From positions 1 through 32,800 of the forward strand of contig JANWZB010000019.1 in NCBI GenBank assembly GCA_025055035.1: a stretch of DNA of 32,800 bases, given 5' to 3'. The position numbers were made by a program, and so were the translations under genes. Under the pieces are notes generated by a model that saw only the letters and a program-made list of their open reading frames with translations, was not told the origin of the DNA and did not search any database. Below, piece after piece: positions 24,834-32,800 of the stretch. Position 1 is the first letter of the stretch, and the number at the start of each line of letters is the position of its first letter. This DNA is from Candidatus Kapaibacterium sp. Its GTDB lineage: Bacteria; Bacteroidota; Ignavibacteria; Kapaibacteriales; UBA4661.

Positions 24834-27035
24834 TTAGTCTCTGAAATACTTTGTGCGATTATCTGTAATGTCAGCCCGCTCTCGAAGCTCATTACGCCAC
24901 TTGAAGTATATCGTGCCCTCAGCTTTGCTTTTCACAGACTGAGCAAGTGTTGAGCGAGCTGCTGCAAAGCCATTTGGATCCGCATTCTTGCGTGCTTTCA
25001 CTTGCACAATGTAGTATGCTCGCTCCCCACGAATCGGACCAATAATTTTACCGACACAAGATGGTTCTTGCATAAACAGTGCAGCCGTTAATCCTACATC
25101 CGAGCCAAGAGAGGGAACACGCCCATTATCCGTAATACCTTGAGAGCTGATAACATTCAGCGTCGAGTCTATAGTCCGAGCTTTTGCAAGAGAATCCAAT
25201 GTCGCAAGCTTTGCAAAGAGCTCTTGGGCTTTGCCCTTAAGCACATCGAGCTTCTTTCCAACAAGAAGCTTGTTTCTAATTTCATCCTTTGCATCCTCCA
25301 ATGGCTTAATACCTGCTAATCGGCTTTGTGCAAGCTGCGCAACGACAATACCTGTGTTCTTCAGCTCGATTGGATCGCACACATCGCCAACGTTGCTCTC
25401 GAAAGCAAAGTTTGTCAGCGTCCGTGAGCCTAAGATAGTGGCTATACGACGAAAATACGCTGTTTCGTAGGCAGCAATGCCTAGGCGCTTTGTTGCTGTA
25501 TCAAAGGGAACACCACTTTCAAGGCTCTGCTTCAGCGCAATAGCTGTTCGATACAACTGATTACGTGTTGCTTGGCTTACTGTGGGGGTAAGCACAATCT
25601 CGCTATACTTTATTTCATCGGTTTTACGGTCTGTTACCTTGATAATGTGCCAGCCAAACTGCGTTTCCACAGGACCAACAATCGACCCAACAGCAGCATT
25701 CATTGCGGCATCTTCAAACGGCTTGACCATCATCCCTTTACCAAAGAACCCTAAGTCTCCTCCATTCTGTGCTGATCCAGGATCTTGGGAGTTTTTGCGC
25801 GCAAGTTCCGCAAAATCTGCACCAGAGCTTGCCTCACGAAAGAGCTGCTCAGCAATTGCCTTCGCACTGTCTTTCGAGGCTTGGTTGTTCTGTACAAAGC
25901 GAATCAGAATATGGCTTGCTTTCGTCATGACGTTTGCTCCGCTGCGCCGCTCATCAAGGCGAATAAACGTCGTACCTTGTGGCATTTGAATCGGACCGAC
26001 AACTCCTCGTAGCGGCAAGCTATTGAGCATCACAAGTGTCTGTGGCGGTATGTCTTGCACAAACTTGAAATCGTGCACTTGACCACCAAAATCACCAATA
26101 TAGCGCTCGAATACCGTGTCGCGCTGTCCCGGCGTTTGTGCTACGTTCAAGTCAGTTGTGATTCGCTCCAAGCGCTTTTGAACACGCTGCGTATCGGCAG
26201 ACGAAGGAACAACAGGAATTAAAGCATATCGAAGCTTGCGCACAGACTTTTGCTTGAATGAGGATTCATGTGCTCTGTAATAGCGTTCAATCTCGCTATC
26301 GCTCACAGCAACAGCGGTATCAGAAATAATATTGGCATTCAAGGCAACAATATCTGCATCGATTGTGGAATTATCAACGCTATATTTGCGCTGGAGATAA
26401 ACAGAATCCAATGCTCCATATGCGGCGCCCACAGCTGCTTTCATGTTATTTTGCAACTTGTCTTGGCGAAGCGCATCTTCAACGCGCACAAGGTACTTCT
26501 TGAATTCAGCGGCTTGCTTTTCCGCTTGACGTATAGCATCCTGATTACCTTGTTGCTGCGCTCGTTGTGTTATGATATCAGGATTCGTAACGTATTCAAG
26601 ATAAACATCACGCAGAAATCGCCCTGTTGAATCCGTAAAGGGTCGGCGCAGAAAGTCTGGTGGATTTTCTAGAAGAACATCAAGTATTTCTTCATTGCTG
26701 ACACTAATGCCGAGCTTTTCGGCTTGCTGCCGCAGAAGAATTTCATCGACCATCTCATTCCAGACTTGCTCGCGTATAGGCGCTTCGTCGAAATCTTCAA
26801 CGTTGGGTGACTGGGCACGAGCTGCTTCCACCTGTTCCTTGAAACGGCGCTCAAAATCTACATACATAATCTTCTCGCCATTCACTGTGCCAAGAACCGC
26901 CGTTGCGAGATTTTGCCCACGATTGGCAATCGTTGGAAGGTCTAGGTCGGAAATAACCATGAATGCAACAAACATCACCGCAACAGCAATTAACACATAC
27001 GGCGAGATGTTCCGCATCTTCGAGAGTGTACCCAT
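24834..27035 (-). CDS. SurA/PpiD-like peptidylprolyl isomerase (SurA_N + PPIC parvulin)
   Basis: N-terminal TM anchor; VNGEKIMYVDFERRFKEQVEAAR...WNEMVDEILLRQQAEKLGISVSNEEILDVL; ASHILIRFVQNNQASKDSAKAIAEQLFREASSGADFAELARKNSQDPGSAQNGGDLGFFGKGMMVKPFEDAAMNAAVGSIVGPVETQFGWHIIKVTDRK. Confidence 0.92.
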   Translation of the reverse strand: MGTLSKMRNISPYVLIAVAVMFVAFMVISDLDLPTIANRGQNLATAVLGTVNGEKIMYVDFERRFKEQVEAARAQSPNVEDFDEAPIREQVWNEMVDEILLRQQAEKLGISVSNEEILDVLLENPPDFLRRPFTDSTGRFLRDVYLEYVTNPDIITQRAQQQGNQDAIRQAEKQAAEFKKYLVRVEDALRQDKLQNNMKAAVGAAYGALDSVYLQRKYSVDNSTIDADIVALNANIISDTAVAVSDSEIERYYRAHESSFKQKSVRKLRYALIPVVPSSADTQRVQKRLERITTDLNVAQTPGQRDTVFERYIGDFGGQVHDFKFVQDIPPQTLVMLNSLPLRGVVGPIQMPQGTTFIRLDERRSGANVMTKASHILIRFVQNNQASKDSAKAIAEQLFREASSGADFAELARKNSQDPGSAQNGGDLGFFGKGMMVKPFEDAAMNAAVGSIVGPVETQFGWHIIKVTDRKTDEIKYSEIVLTPTVSQATRNQLYRTAIALKQSLESGVPFDTATKRLGIAAYETAYFRRIATILGSRTLTNFAFESNVGDVCDPIELKNTGIVVAQLAQSRLAGIKPLEDAKDEIRNKLLVGKKLDVLKGKAQELFAKLATLDSLAKARTIDSTLNVISSQGITDNGRVPSLGSDVGLTAALFMQEPSCVGKIIGPIRGERAYYIVQVKARKNADPNGFAAARSTLAQSVKSKAEGTIYFKWRNELRERADITDNRTKYFRD

Positions 27036-27258
27036 TATCAGGTTGCCCTTTCAAATAACGTTCAACAACCCCCAGCCTGCGCATATGCTTCACTTCATAC
27101 AACAAGCCCACTCAGAACATACACGCAATAGCATAGGAAAACACAGACCGCAAATATACAGACTTCTTAGGATTTTGCAAGATAGTTTCTTGTGTATGCA
27201 CGATATCATGCTACGCTATCGCAGCGCTGTATAGAACTACATAGACATAGAAAAGCAT

Positions 27259-27290
27259 TTGCTATTGCAAGTAGATTGCAGTAATTTTGA
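27259..27290 (+). promoter_or_regulatory. Possible Bacteroidota-type promoter (TTTG-N20-TAATTTTG) of the Fur-family gene
   Basis: TTTG at 27259-27262, TAATTTTG at 27283-27290, matching a TTTG / TAnnTTTG layout; speculative. Confidence 0.3.
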
Positions 27291-27324
27291 AGTATACTTT
27301 ATGTTGTCTATTCTTGTTGCTGCT

Positions 27325-27819
27325 ATGTCGTTGCCTTCTGTCTCTTTGTCCCTAGAGCAGCTTCTTGAGCGTGTTCGCCGTGCTGTACCGCGCCTCACTA
27401 AAGGCAAAAAAGCTGTTCTATCGGCACTGTATGGCGCTAAACACCCCTTAACAGCGCACGAAATCTATATGCATATCGCTAAGGGCATACACCATACCAC
27501 ATCGGAAACGCCGAACACCAAACAAAATCTGCCCATAGATTTAGTTACTATCTATCGCAACCTTGAACAGCTCGAACGGCTGCACCTTGTTGTCAAAATC
27601 GAGCACTCACAGACAGGCTGGCGTTATGCACTCACGGATAGACCTCATATACACACAATTACGTGTACAGAATGTGGACAAGAAATTTCTGTAGGTGAGT
27701 GCCTTATGGCAGATATCGAACAGTTCATCGCCCAAAAAACAGGCTTTACTAATATTCACCATGTTGTGCACTTTACTGGCTCTTGTCCACAGTGCCAACA
27801 CCACAGTGCTTCAACATAG
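27325..27819 (+). CDS. Fur family metalloregulator (Zur-like)
   Basis: RLTKGKKAVLSALYGAKHPLTAHEIY, VTIYRNLEQLERLHLVVKIE, PHIHTITCTECGQEISV, CPQC; start MSLPSVSLSLEQL at 27325 (track start 27259). Confidence 0.88.
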   Translation: MSLPSVSLSLEQLLERVRRAVPRLTKGKKAVLSALYGAKHPLTAHEIYMHIAKGIHHTTSETPNTKQNLPIDLVTIYRNLEQLERLHLVVKIEHSQTGWRYALTDRPHIHTITCTECGQEISVGECLMADIEQFIAQKTGFTNIHHVVHFTGSCPQCQHHSAST

Positions 27820-27898
27820 CACACTGCAGCATTAGCGCATTGAACATGAAACTACCGGCAGACCTCCGTAGACGAGAACACTCTTTTCTTTTGAACAC

Positions 27899-28345
27899 AT
27901 GCTACGATTTTATCATCGCAACTCTATGCACCAATACACCAAGAACCCTTTGCCACCATCACTTGCAGACAGAATCGGTATTGCACTATCAAGTATCTGT
28001 GCATTTCACTGCCTTATTCTTCCAACACTTCTTCCACTTCTAGGAACACTTGCCCACTATTTTGAAAGCGATTGGACTCATACGCTACTGGCAGCACTTA
28101 TTATACCAACCGTTGGATTAACAGCATGGCGTGGGTACAAGCACCACGGTAAGTGGGAGGTCCTCTGGCTCTTAGTGATTGGTGCTCTTGCGATTTTATG
28201 TGCACTGTTATTGCAACAGTACGGGATAAGCAAACCCACCGAAACAGCAATTACAACGCTCGGCAGTGCCTTCCTTATCACAGGACACTGGAAAAACTAT
28301 AAGCACTGTTCCCTCTGTGCTGCAGGGAAGCCCCATACTCACTAG
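27899..28345 (+). CDS. MerC domain-containing membrane protein
   Basis: DRIGIALSSICAFHCLILPTLLPLLGTLAHYFES, WTHTLLAALIIPTVGLTAWRGYKHHGK, GSAFLITGHWKNYKHC. Confidence 0.82.
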   Translation: MLRFYHRNSMHQYTKNPLPPSLADRIGIALSSICAFHCLILPTLLPLLGTLAHYFESDWTHTLLAALIIPTVGLTAWRGYKHHGKWEVLWLLVIGALAILCALLLQQYGISKPTETAITTLGSAFLITGHWKNYKHCSLCAAGKPHTH

Positions 28346-28445
28346 AATTCTTGGTCGCACTCGCTTTTCATCCACAAAACGTTTGCACTGCATGCCAGCA
28401 ATTTCATATTTTCACAAAAAAGTTTCGCACACGCACTTTATTCGC

Positions 28446-29744
28446 ATGCCCATGCACAATTCTTTTGCTTCCCCAACCATCACCCGCAACCTTACTCTCA
28501 ACAATCACCGCTATCTTTTGAGTGGACTAGACCTCATCTCTCTTGTTGAAGAGTTCGGCGCACCGCTCTACGTGTACGATGCAGCAACTATCAAGCAGCA
28601 GTACGAGCGCTTAACACGCGCTTTTTCAGGACTTGAACACCAAATAAAGTATGCGTGCAAAGCGCTTACTAATATTACAATTCTGCGTTTCCTTCGCTCG
28701 ATAGGAAGCGGCCTAGATACAGTTTCTATTAACGAGCTCCGCATAGGCATGCGGGCAGGATTTGACGCACGCGACATTGTTTTTACCCCTAACAATGTCT
28801 CGTTCGAAGAAATTCAGCAAGCTATCGAGCTTGGTGCACAGCTAAATCTCGATAACCTACCCATGCTTGAACGGCTCGGACAGGTCTATGGTAGTAGCGT
28901 TCCTGTGTGCATACGCATCAACCCACATATCATGGCAGGTGGCAACGAAAAAATATCCACCGGTCATGTAAACTCGAAGTTTGGTATTTCCATCACCCAG
29001 CTTGATGAGGTTGTTCAGGTTGTGCAGCGCTATCGTCTTGATGTTGCTGGCTTGCACATGCACACTGGTTCGGAAATTGTTGACACAGACATTTTTCTCC
29101 AAGGAGCCCGTATCCTGCTTGATGCGGGAAGGCAATTCCCTTCGCTGCGCTTCTTTGATTTTGGTGGTGGCTTCAAAGTGCCATATAGCTCTGGCGATAC
29201 AGAGACCAACATCGAAGAGCTTGGAACACGCTTAACCGAACTGTGCCACGAAGAAATGCGCCATCGTGGGCAACCATTCTATGCGTGTTTCGAACCAGGC
29301 AAGTATCTTGTGAGCGAAGCAGGTCTTCTGCTTGTTAAGGCAAATGTTATCAAGCGCACACCTGCCACAACGTTCGTCGGTGTAGATTCAGGACTCAATC
29401 ACTTGCTCCGCCCTATGTTCTACAAAGCACATCATGATATCACCAATCTTTCTAATCCCTACGGCGTTCTTCAGCGCTATGCTGTTGCCGGTTACATCTG
29501 CGAAACTGATACTTTTGCATGGGATAGACCTTTACATGAAGTACGCCAAGGTGATATCCTTGCCTTCCATAATGCTGGAGCGTACGGTATTATGATGGCA
29601 TCGAACTACAACTCCCGTCCGCGACCTGCCGAAGTATTCCTCTTCGATGGAAAGGCTTACCTTATACGAAGGCGCGAAACACTTGATGATATTCTTAGCA
29701 CGCATATTATACCCGACATATGCATGGAGACATGCACAGTGTAG
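28446..29744 (+). CDS. lysA: Diaminopimelate decarboxylase
   Basis: FGAPLYVYDAATIKQQY, IKYACKALTNITILRFLRSIGSGLDTVSINEL, LHMHTGSEI, FDFGGGFKVPY, FEPGKYLVSEAG, HNAGAYGIMMASNYNSRPRPAEV. Start MPMHNSF at 28446. Confidence 0.92.
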   Translation: MPMHNSFASPTITRNLTLNNHRYLLSGLDLISLVEEFGAPLYVYDAATIKQQYERLTRAFSGLEHQIKYACKALTNITILRFLRSIGSGLDTVSINELRIGMRAGFDARDIVFTPNNVSFEEIQQAIELGAQLNLDNLPMLERLGQVYGSSVPVCIRINPHIMAGGNEKISTGHVNSKFGISITQLDEVVQVVQRYRLDVAGLHMHTGSEIVDTDIFLQGARILLDAGRQFPSLRFFDFGGGFKVPYSSGDTETNIEELGTRLTELCHEEMRHRGQPFYACFEPGKYLVSEAGLLLVKANVIKRTPATTFVGVDSGLNHLLRPMFYKAHHDITNLSNPYGVLQRYAVAGYICETDTFAWDRPLHEVRQGDILAFHNAGAYGIMMASNYNSRPRPAEVFLFDGKAYLIRRRETLDDILSTHIIPDICMETCTV

Positions 29745-29805
29745 CATTCGTATTGCTGTAGCGAACAACGCTTGCTTCACCTATTCATTTTGGGTATCCC
29801 AAATG

Positions 29806-30450
29806 CTATCTGTTACTGCTCGGGAGAAGCTGACGAAACTCTCGCATGAGAGTTTGAATCTTGCTTAGCGAAGATTTCGAGCGCACAGCAAGATTCTGCA
29901 CTTCGTTGGCAACCACAGCAAACCCCGCTCCTTGTGCTCCTGCACGGCTTGCTTCGATTGTTGCATTAACAGCAAGAAGATTGAGCGACTTCAAGATTTT
30001 CTCAATTTCATTGCTGGATGCCTCAATTTCAACGCTCTTTTCTCCCAGTGTTGCAAGCAAGTCTCGTGTACCAGATTTTATCCTTGAAATGATTCCTACA
30101 AGACATTGTTCACCTGCAGAAGGGATTGGATAGCCACGTTCATGCACCCACAGCGTTGCACCTGTGCGATTTTTGATGCGATATTCGATATCATACACAT
30201 TCCCTGTTCGGACTGCCTCTGCAACTGCAGCGTCAATTTGCGATGTGTCGTTAGGATGAATTAGCGCACCAAGTGTGATTTTGTTGCTCGTAAATTCGCT
30301 TGCATCATATCCTGTTACTGCTTTCACAGATTCCGATATTGCAAGCATTGTCCAATGCTCATCAATCCTGCACTTAAAGAAGAAGCTTTCAATGCGATTG
30401 GCAATAGTATTGTACAATGCCAACATGTCTTCGCTGGGGAGCATTTCCAT
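29806..30450 (-). CDS. Compact PAS + minimal MCP signalling-tip protein (214 aa, no TM)
   Basis: PAS: AISESVKAVTGYDASEFTSNKITLGALIHPNDTSQID...EYRIKNRTGATLWVHERGYPI; MCP tip: IEKILKSLNLLAVNATIEASRAGAQGAGFAVVANEVQNLAVRS. Confidence 0.88.
   Translation of the reverse strand: MEMLPSEDMLALYNTIANRIESFFFKCRIDEHWTMLAISESVKAVTGYDASEFTSNKITLGALIHPNDTSQIDAAVAEAVRTGNVYDIEYRIKNRTGATLWVHERGYPIPSAGEQCLVGIISRIKSGTRDLLATLGEKSVEIEASSNEIEKILKSLNLLAVNATIEASRAGAQGAGFAVVANEVQNLAVRSKSSLSKIQTLMREFRQLLPSSNR
29836..29855. repeat. Perfect 8-bp inverted repeat AAACTCTC-gcat-GAGAGTTT in the 3' end of the PAS-MCP gene
   Basis: Read directly. Confidence 0.85.
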
Positions 30451-30543
30451 AGCAATAGCAAGAAAAGTGAATAAACTACTTAAAGCTTCAAGGTGGAACT
30501 ATGAACTTACGCTGTCGCGCGAATATACGAGTTTCACTGTGAA

Positions 30544-32800
30544 CTATCTACAGCATGCTTTGTTATGCTTTTGCAACTTTGGACATATCAAGCTTCCTAC
30601 AAGCATGCAGAGACAGATAGTCAATCCAGCCATACTGATTGCCATACCAACCCGTGCCGAGAGGGGCTCGAAGCGGAACTCCACGATGCTCACTCCTTTC
30701 GGCACGGCAACTGCACGCAGAACATAGTTCGCATTCAGTATTGGACGCTCCTCGCCATTGACTAGTGCTCGCCAGCCCGGATAGAAGCTATCCGCAAGAA
30801 TCAGATATCCCCGTTCCTGTGTTGCTACTTCCAGACGCATAGAGTTATTCTGGTATGCCAGAAAGCGAATACGGTGAGGTATAGAATCCTTCTCATGCTG
30901 AATACGCTCGTAGGGTTCTTCATTGAAGAGCACCTCACGCTTGCAGAACAGAGAATCTTTAGTGAGAATAGGCATGTATGCGGCACTGTTGGGAATCCGC
31001 ACAAGACGCTTTGGTTCATATCCTGCGACAACACGATAGCGATAACGCATATATGCGCGCTCTTCTGCTATTGTGTTGCGATATACACATGTCGCTCCAG
31101 AATCCACGAGCTTGAGCAGTGGATGCGCACAGGGATTTTTTGCCGAAGCAACATAATACTTCACATTCGCCAAAGCACCCAAGCGAATATGCTGGGTTTG
31201 CACAGGATAAGACAGTGTTCCAGCAAGCATAGAAACATTGCGCGCAAATATGCTTTCGTATCCCTGTACGCACGCAATACCGTACATATCGTTTATATTG
31301 GGCTGCATCACACGATGCGATGCAGTATCGAACAACGGCAGAAAGCGATAAAGACTTGTATCGCGTTGGAGGGTTTCAATTGCAGGAGCAGAGGGATAGA
31401 GCGGGAATTGAGTTGTTTCTATCATTGGTAGCCACGATGCAGCATAGATCCAGAGCTGTACGATTGTTAGGATGAGCAAGGCACTACACAGTACTTCAGG
31501 TCTGTGATGGTAGTGTCTACTGCGATGATGATTTCCAGAACAATATTGCCAGATTAGCCACACAACACTGCCCGGAATAAGAAAAGCTACATATAGGAAG
31601 GGATTGCGCCACGAAAAATGCTCCACAAAGACTTCCACACGCCGAAGCATCCATGCACGACTACCAGCAGCAAGCTGTGCAGTGTGCATGTTTTGCTCTA
31701 CATACGCACGTAATTTTCCCGCAATAGCTTCGTAGTGCACTGCAAGTACCACGTTACCAATGCATACCGCGAGCGCTACTACACCAAGCCCTATTCCTAC
31801 ATACCGCAGAAAGGTACAAACTCTACGCCGCAAGCTTTCGTGCTGTACTGAGTCGTTGTGAGTAAACAACAGATACTGCCCAGCCGCTGCGCCAACGACA
31901 CAAATACCGAGAACATACAGTGCAAAACTACGATGGTAGAGAAACTTGTATAGCGGCGTCGCTAGCGGCAAGAGCAGTCCTAGCACAGCAAGTAATATGA
32001 AGCTTCGTATAACCGAATGCTCGGTGAACGTTACCCGACTACGAGGCGATTGCTTCCAAAACAGCACGCACCCCAGAACACCCAAGAGACAAGGAGCAAA
32101 GCCAACGTAAGCATTGAAGTCATTCATATCTGCTTGGGCAATCTTTGCAAGATCAAAGCCACGTGGTGTTCCGATAAGTTCTGGTATCACAAACGATACA
32201 AGCAGTGGCAAACTTTTTAGACTGTTAAGCATAGAGAATGGCTTCCCTGCTGCACGGATATTCTCATTATATGCAAAGAGCTCGAGGGCTGGAAGCCACA
32301 TTATTGCAGAAAGCATCCATCCGAGCACACTAGCAGCCATAAAAACTATTGCTTTCTGCATGAACCAGCCATGAGGCTTGTAGAAACGCTCTTGAGCAAG
32401 AATGCTTACCACAACTACTAGAATGCCAAGCACAGCAATTGCTATTGTTTGCAACGACCCACTCAAGCACACTCCCGCAAGGCATAGAGCCGCATATACG
32501 CTATAACGCAGCGTGAGTATCATGGTGTCCGCACGAATAAGCCTGATACTGCACACAAGCGTCCATGGCGTCCACGCCATTGCTCCCACTAACCACTGAT
32601 GATGGAGCGTTGTAATAAAGAGACTATTCAGCATATATGCCACAGCAGCGGTTGCTCGTACAAGACCATGAATCCTTTCCCCTGCAATCCTCAAAGAACT
32701 CAGCAACACCCACATCCCTAAACCAGCAATTAAGAGTTTTACGAGTATTTGCAAATGATAAGCAGCAGGCATATCGCCTATGAGCAACATGATGTTTGTC
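30544..32800 (-). CDS. YfhO-like multi-TM membrane protein, 5' end truncated by window end
   Basis: Many TM segments; C-terminal ILADSFYPGWRALVNGEERPILNANYVLRAVAVPKGVSIVEFRFEPLSARVG. Reading frame remains open upstream of the track start at 32790 (codons ACA AAC ATC), so the ATG there is probably internal. Confidence 0.82.
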   Translation of the reverse strand, partial: TNIMLLIGDMPAAYHLQILVKLLIAGLGMWVLLSSLRIAGERIHGLVRATAAVAYMLNSLFITTLHHQWLVGAMAWTPWTLVCSIRLIRADTMILTLRYSVYAALCLAGVCLSGSLQTIAIAVLGILVVVVSILAQERFYKPHGWFMQKAIVFMAASVLGWMLSAIMWLPALELFAYNENIRAAGKPFSMLNSLKSLPLLVSFVIPELIGTPRGFDLAKIAQADMNDFNAYVGFAPCLLGVLGCVLFWKQSPRSRVTFTEHSVIRSFILLAVLGLLLPLATPLYKFLYHRSFALYVLGICVVGAAAGQYLLFTHNDSVQHESLRRRVCTFLRYVGIGLGVVALAVCIGNVVLAVHYEAIAGKLRAYVEQNMHTAQLAAGSRAWMLRRVEVFVEHFSWRNPFLYVAFLIPGSVVWLIWQYCSGNHHRSRHYHHRPEVLCSALLILTIVQLWIYAASWLPMIETTQFPLYPSAPAIETLQRDTSLYRFLPLFDTASHRVMQPNINDMYGIACVQGYESIFARNVSMLAGTLSYPVQTQHIRLGALANVKYYVASAKNPCAHPLLKLVDSGATCVYRNTIAEERAYMRYRYRVVAGYEPKRLVRIPNSAAYMPILTKDSLFCKREVLFNEEPYERIQHEKDSIPHRIRFLAYQNNSMRLEVATQERGYLILADSFYPGWRALVNGEERPILNANYVLRAVAVPKGVSIVEFRFEPLSARVGMAISMAGLTICLCMLVGSLICPKLQKHNKACCR

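Noticed and set aside
25582-25989. 135-aa plus-strand ORF
   Set aside because: Antisense within the PPIase gene.
30874-31431. 185-aa plus-strand ORF
   Set aside because: Antisense within the YfhO-like gene; Cys/His-rich low-plausibility translation.
1-32800. tRNA, rRNA, CRISPR arrays, insertion sequences, prophage or restriction genes
   Set aside because: Looked for in all intergenic gaps by eye; no tRNA T-arm motif, direct-repeat/spacer array, transposase or integrase motif found.

Overview
The window looks chromosomal and densely coded, and gene content points to an FCB-group (Bacteroidota/Chlorobiota-like) bacterium. I see no transposase, integrase, CRISPR array, rRNA or tRNA. Left to right: (i) a two-component-regulator-propeller hybrid sensor kinase running off the left edge, absent from the ORF track; (ii) fadD-like acyl-CoA ligase; (iii) a co-directional minus-strand run TonB-dependent receptor -> YfiR/DUF4154 protein -> 7TMR-DISM histidine kinase -> small-loop histidine kinase -> DctA-like symporter; (iv) divergent from the receptor, a CHASE8-like/HAMP/class III nucleotidyl cyclase; (v) moeA with a short histidine-kinase relic at its 5' side; (vi) comF, a small hypothetical gene, a PorE-like PD40/CRD/OmpA protein and an orphan CcmA-like ABC ATPase; (vii) msrA, oligopeptidase B, trxB and a SurA/PpiD-like PPIase; (viii) Fur/Zur regulator, MerC-like protein, lysA; (ix) a very compact PAS-MCP protein; (x) a YfhO-like membrane protein running off the right edge. 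The main candidate for an undescribed system is the TonB receptor / YfiR / CHASE8-cyclase locus. It resembles the YfiB-YfiR-YfiN (outer membrane - periplasm - inner membrane) logic, but the output domain is a predicted adenylate cyclase rather than a GGDEF diguanylate cyclase. All assignments come from reading motifs by eye; no database search was run.
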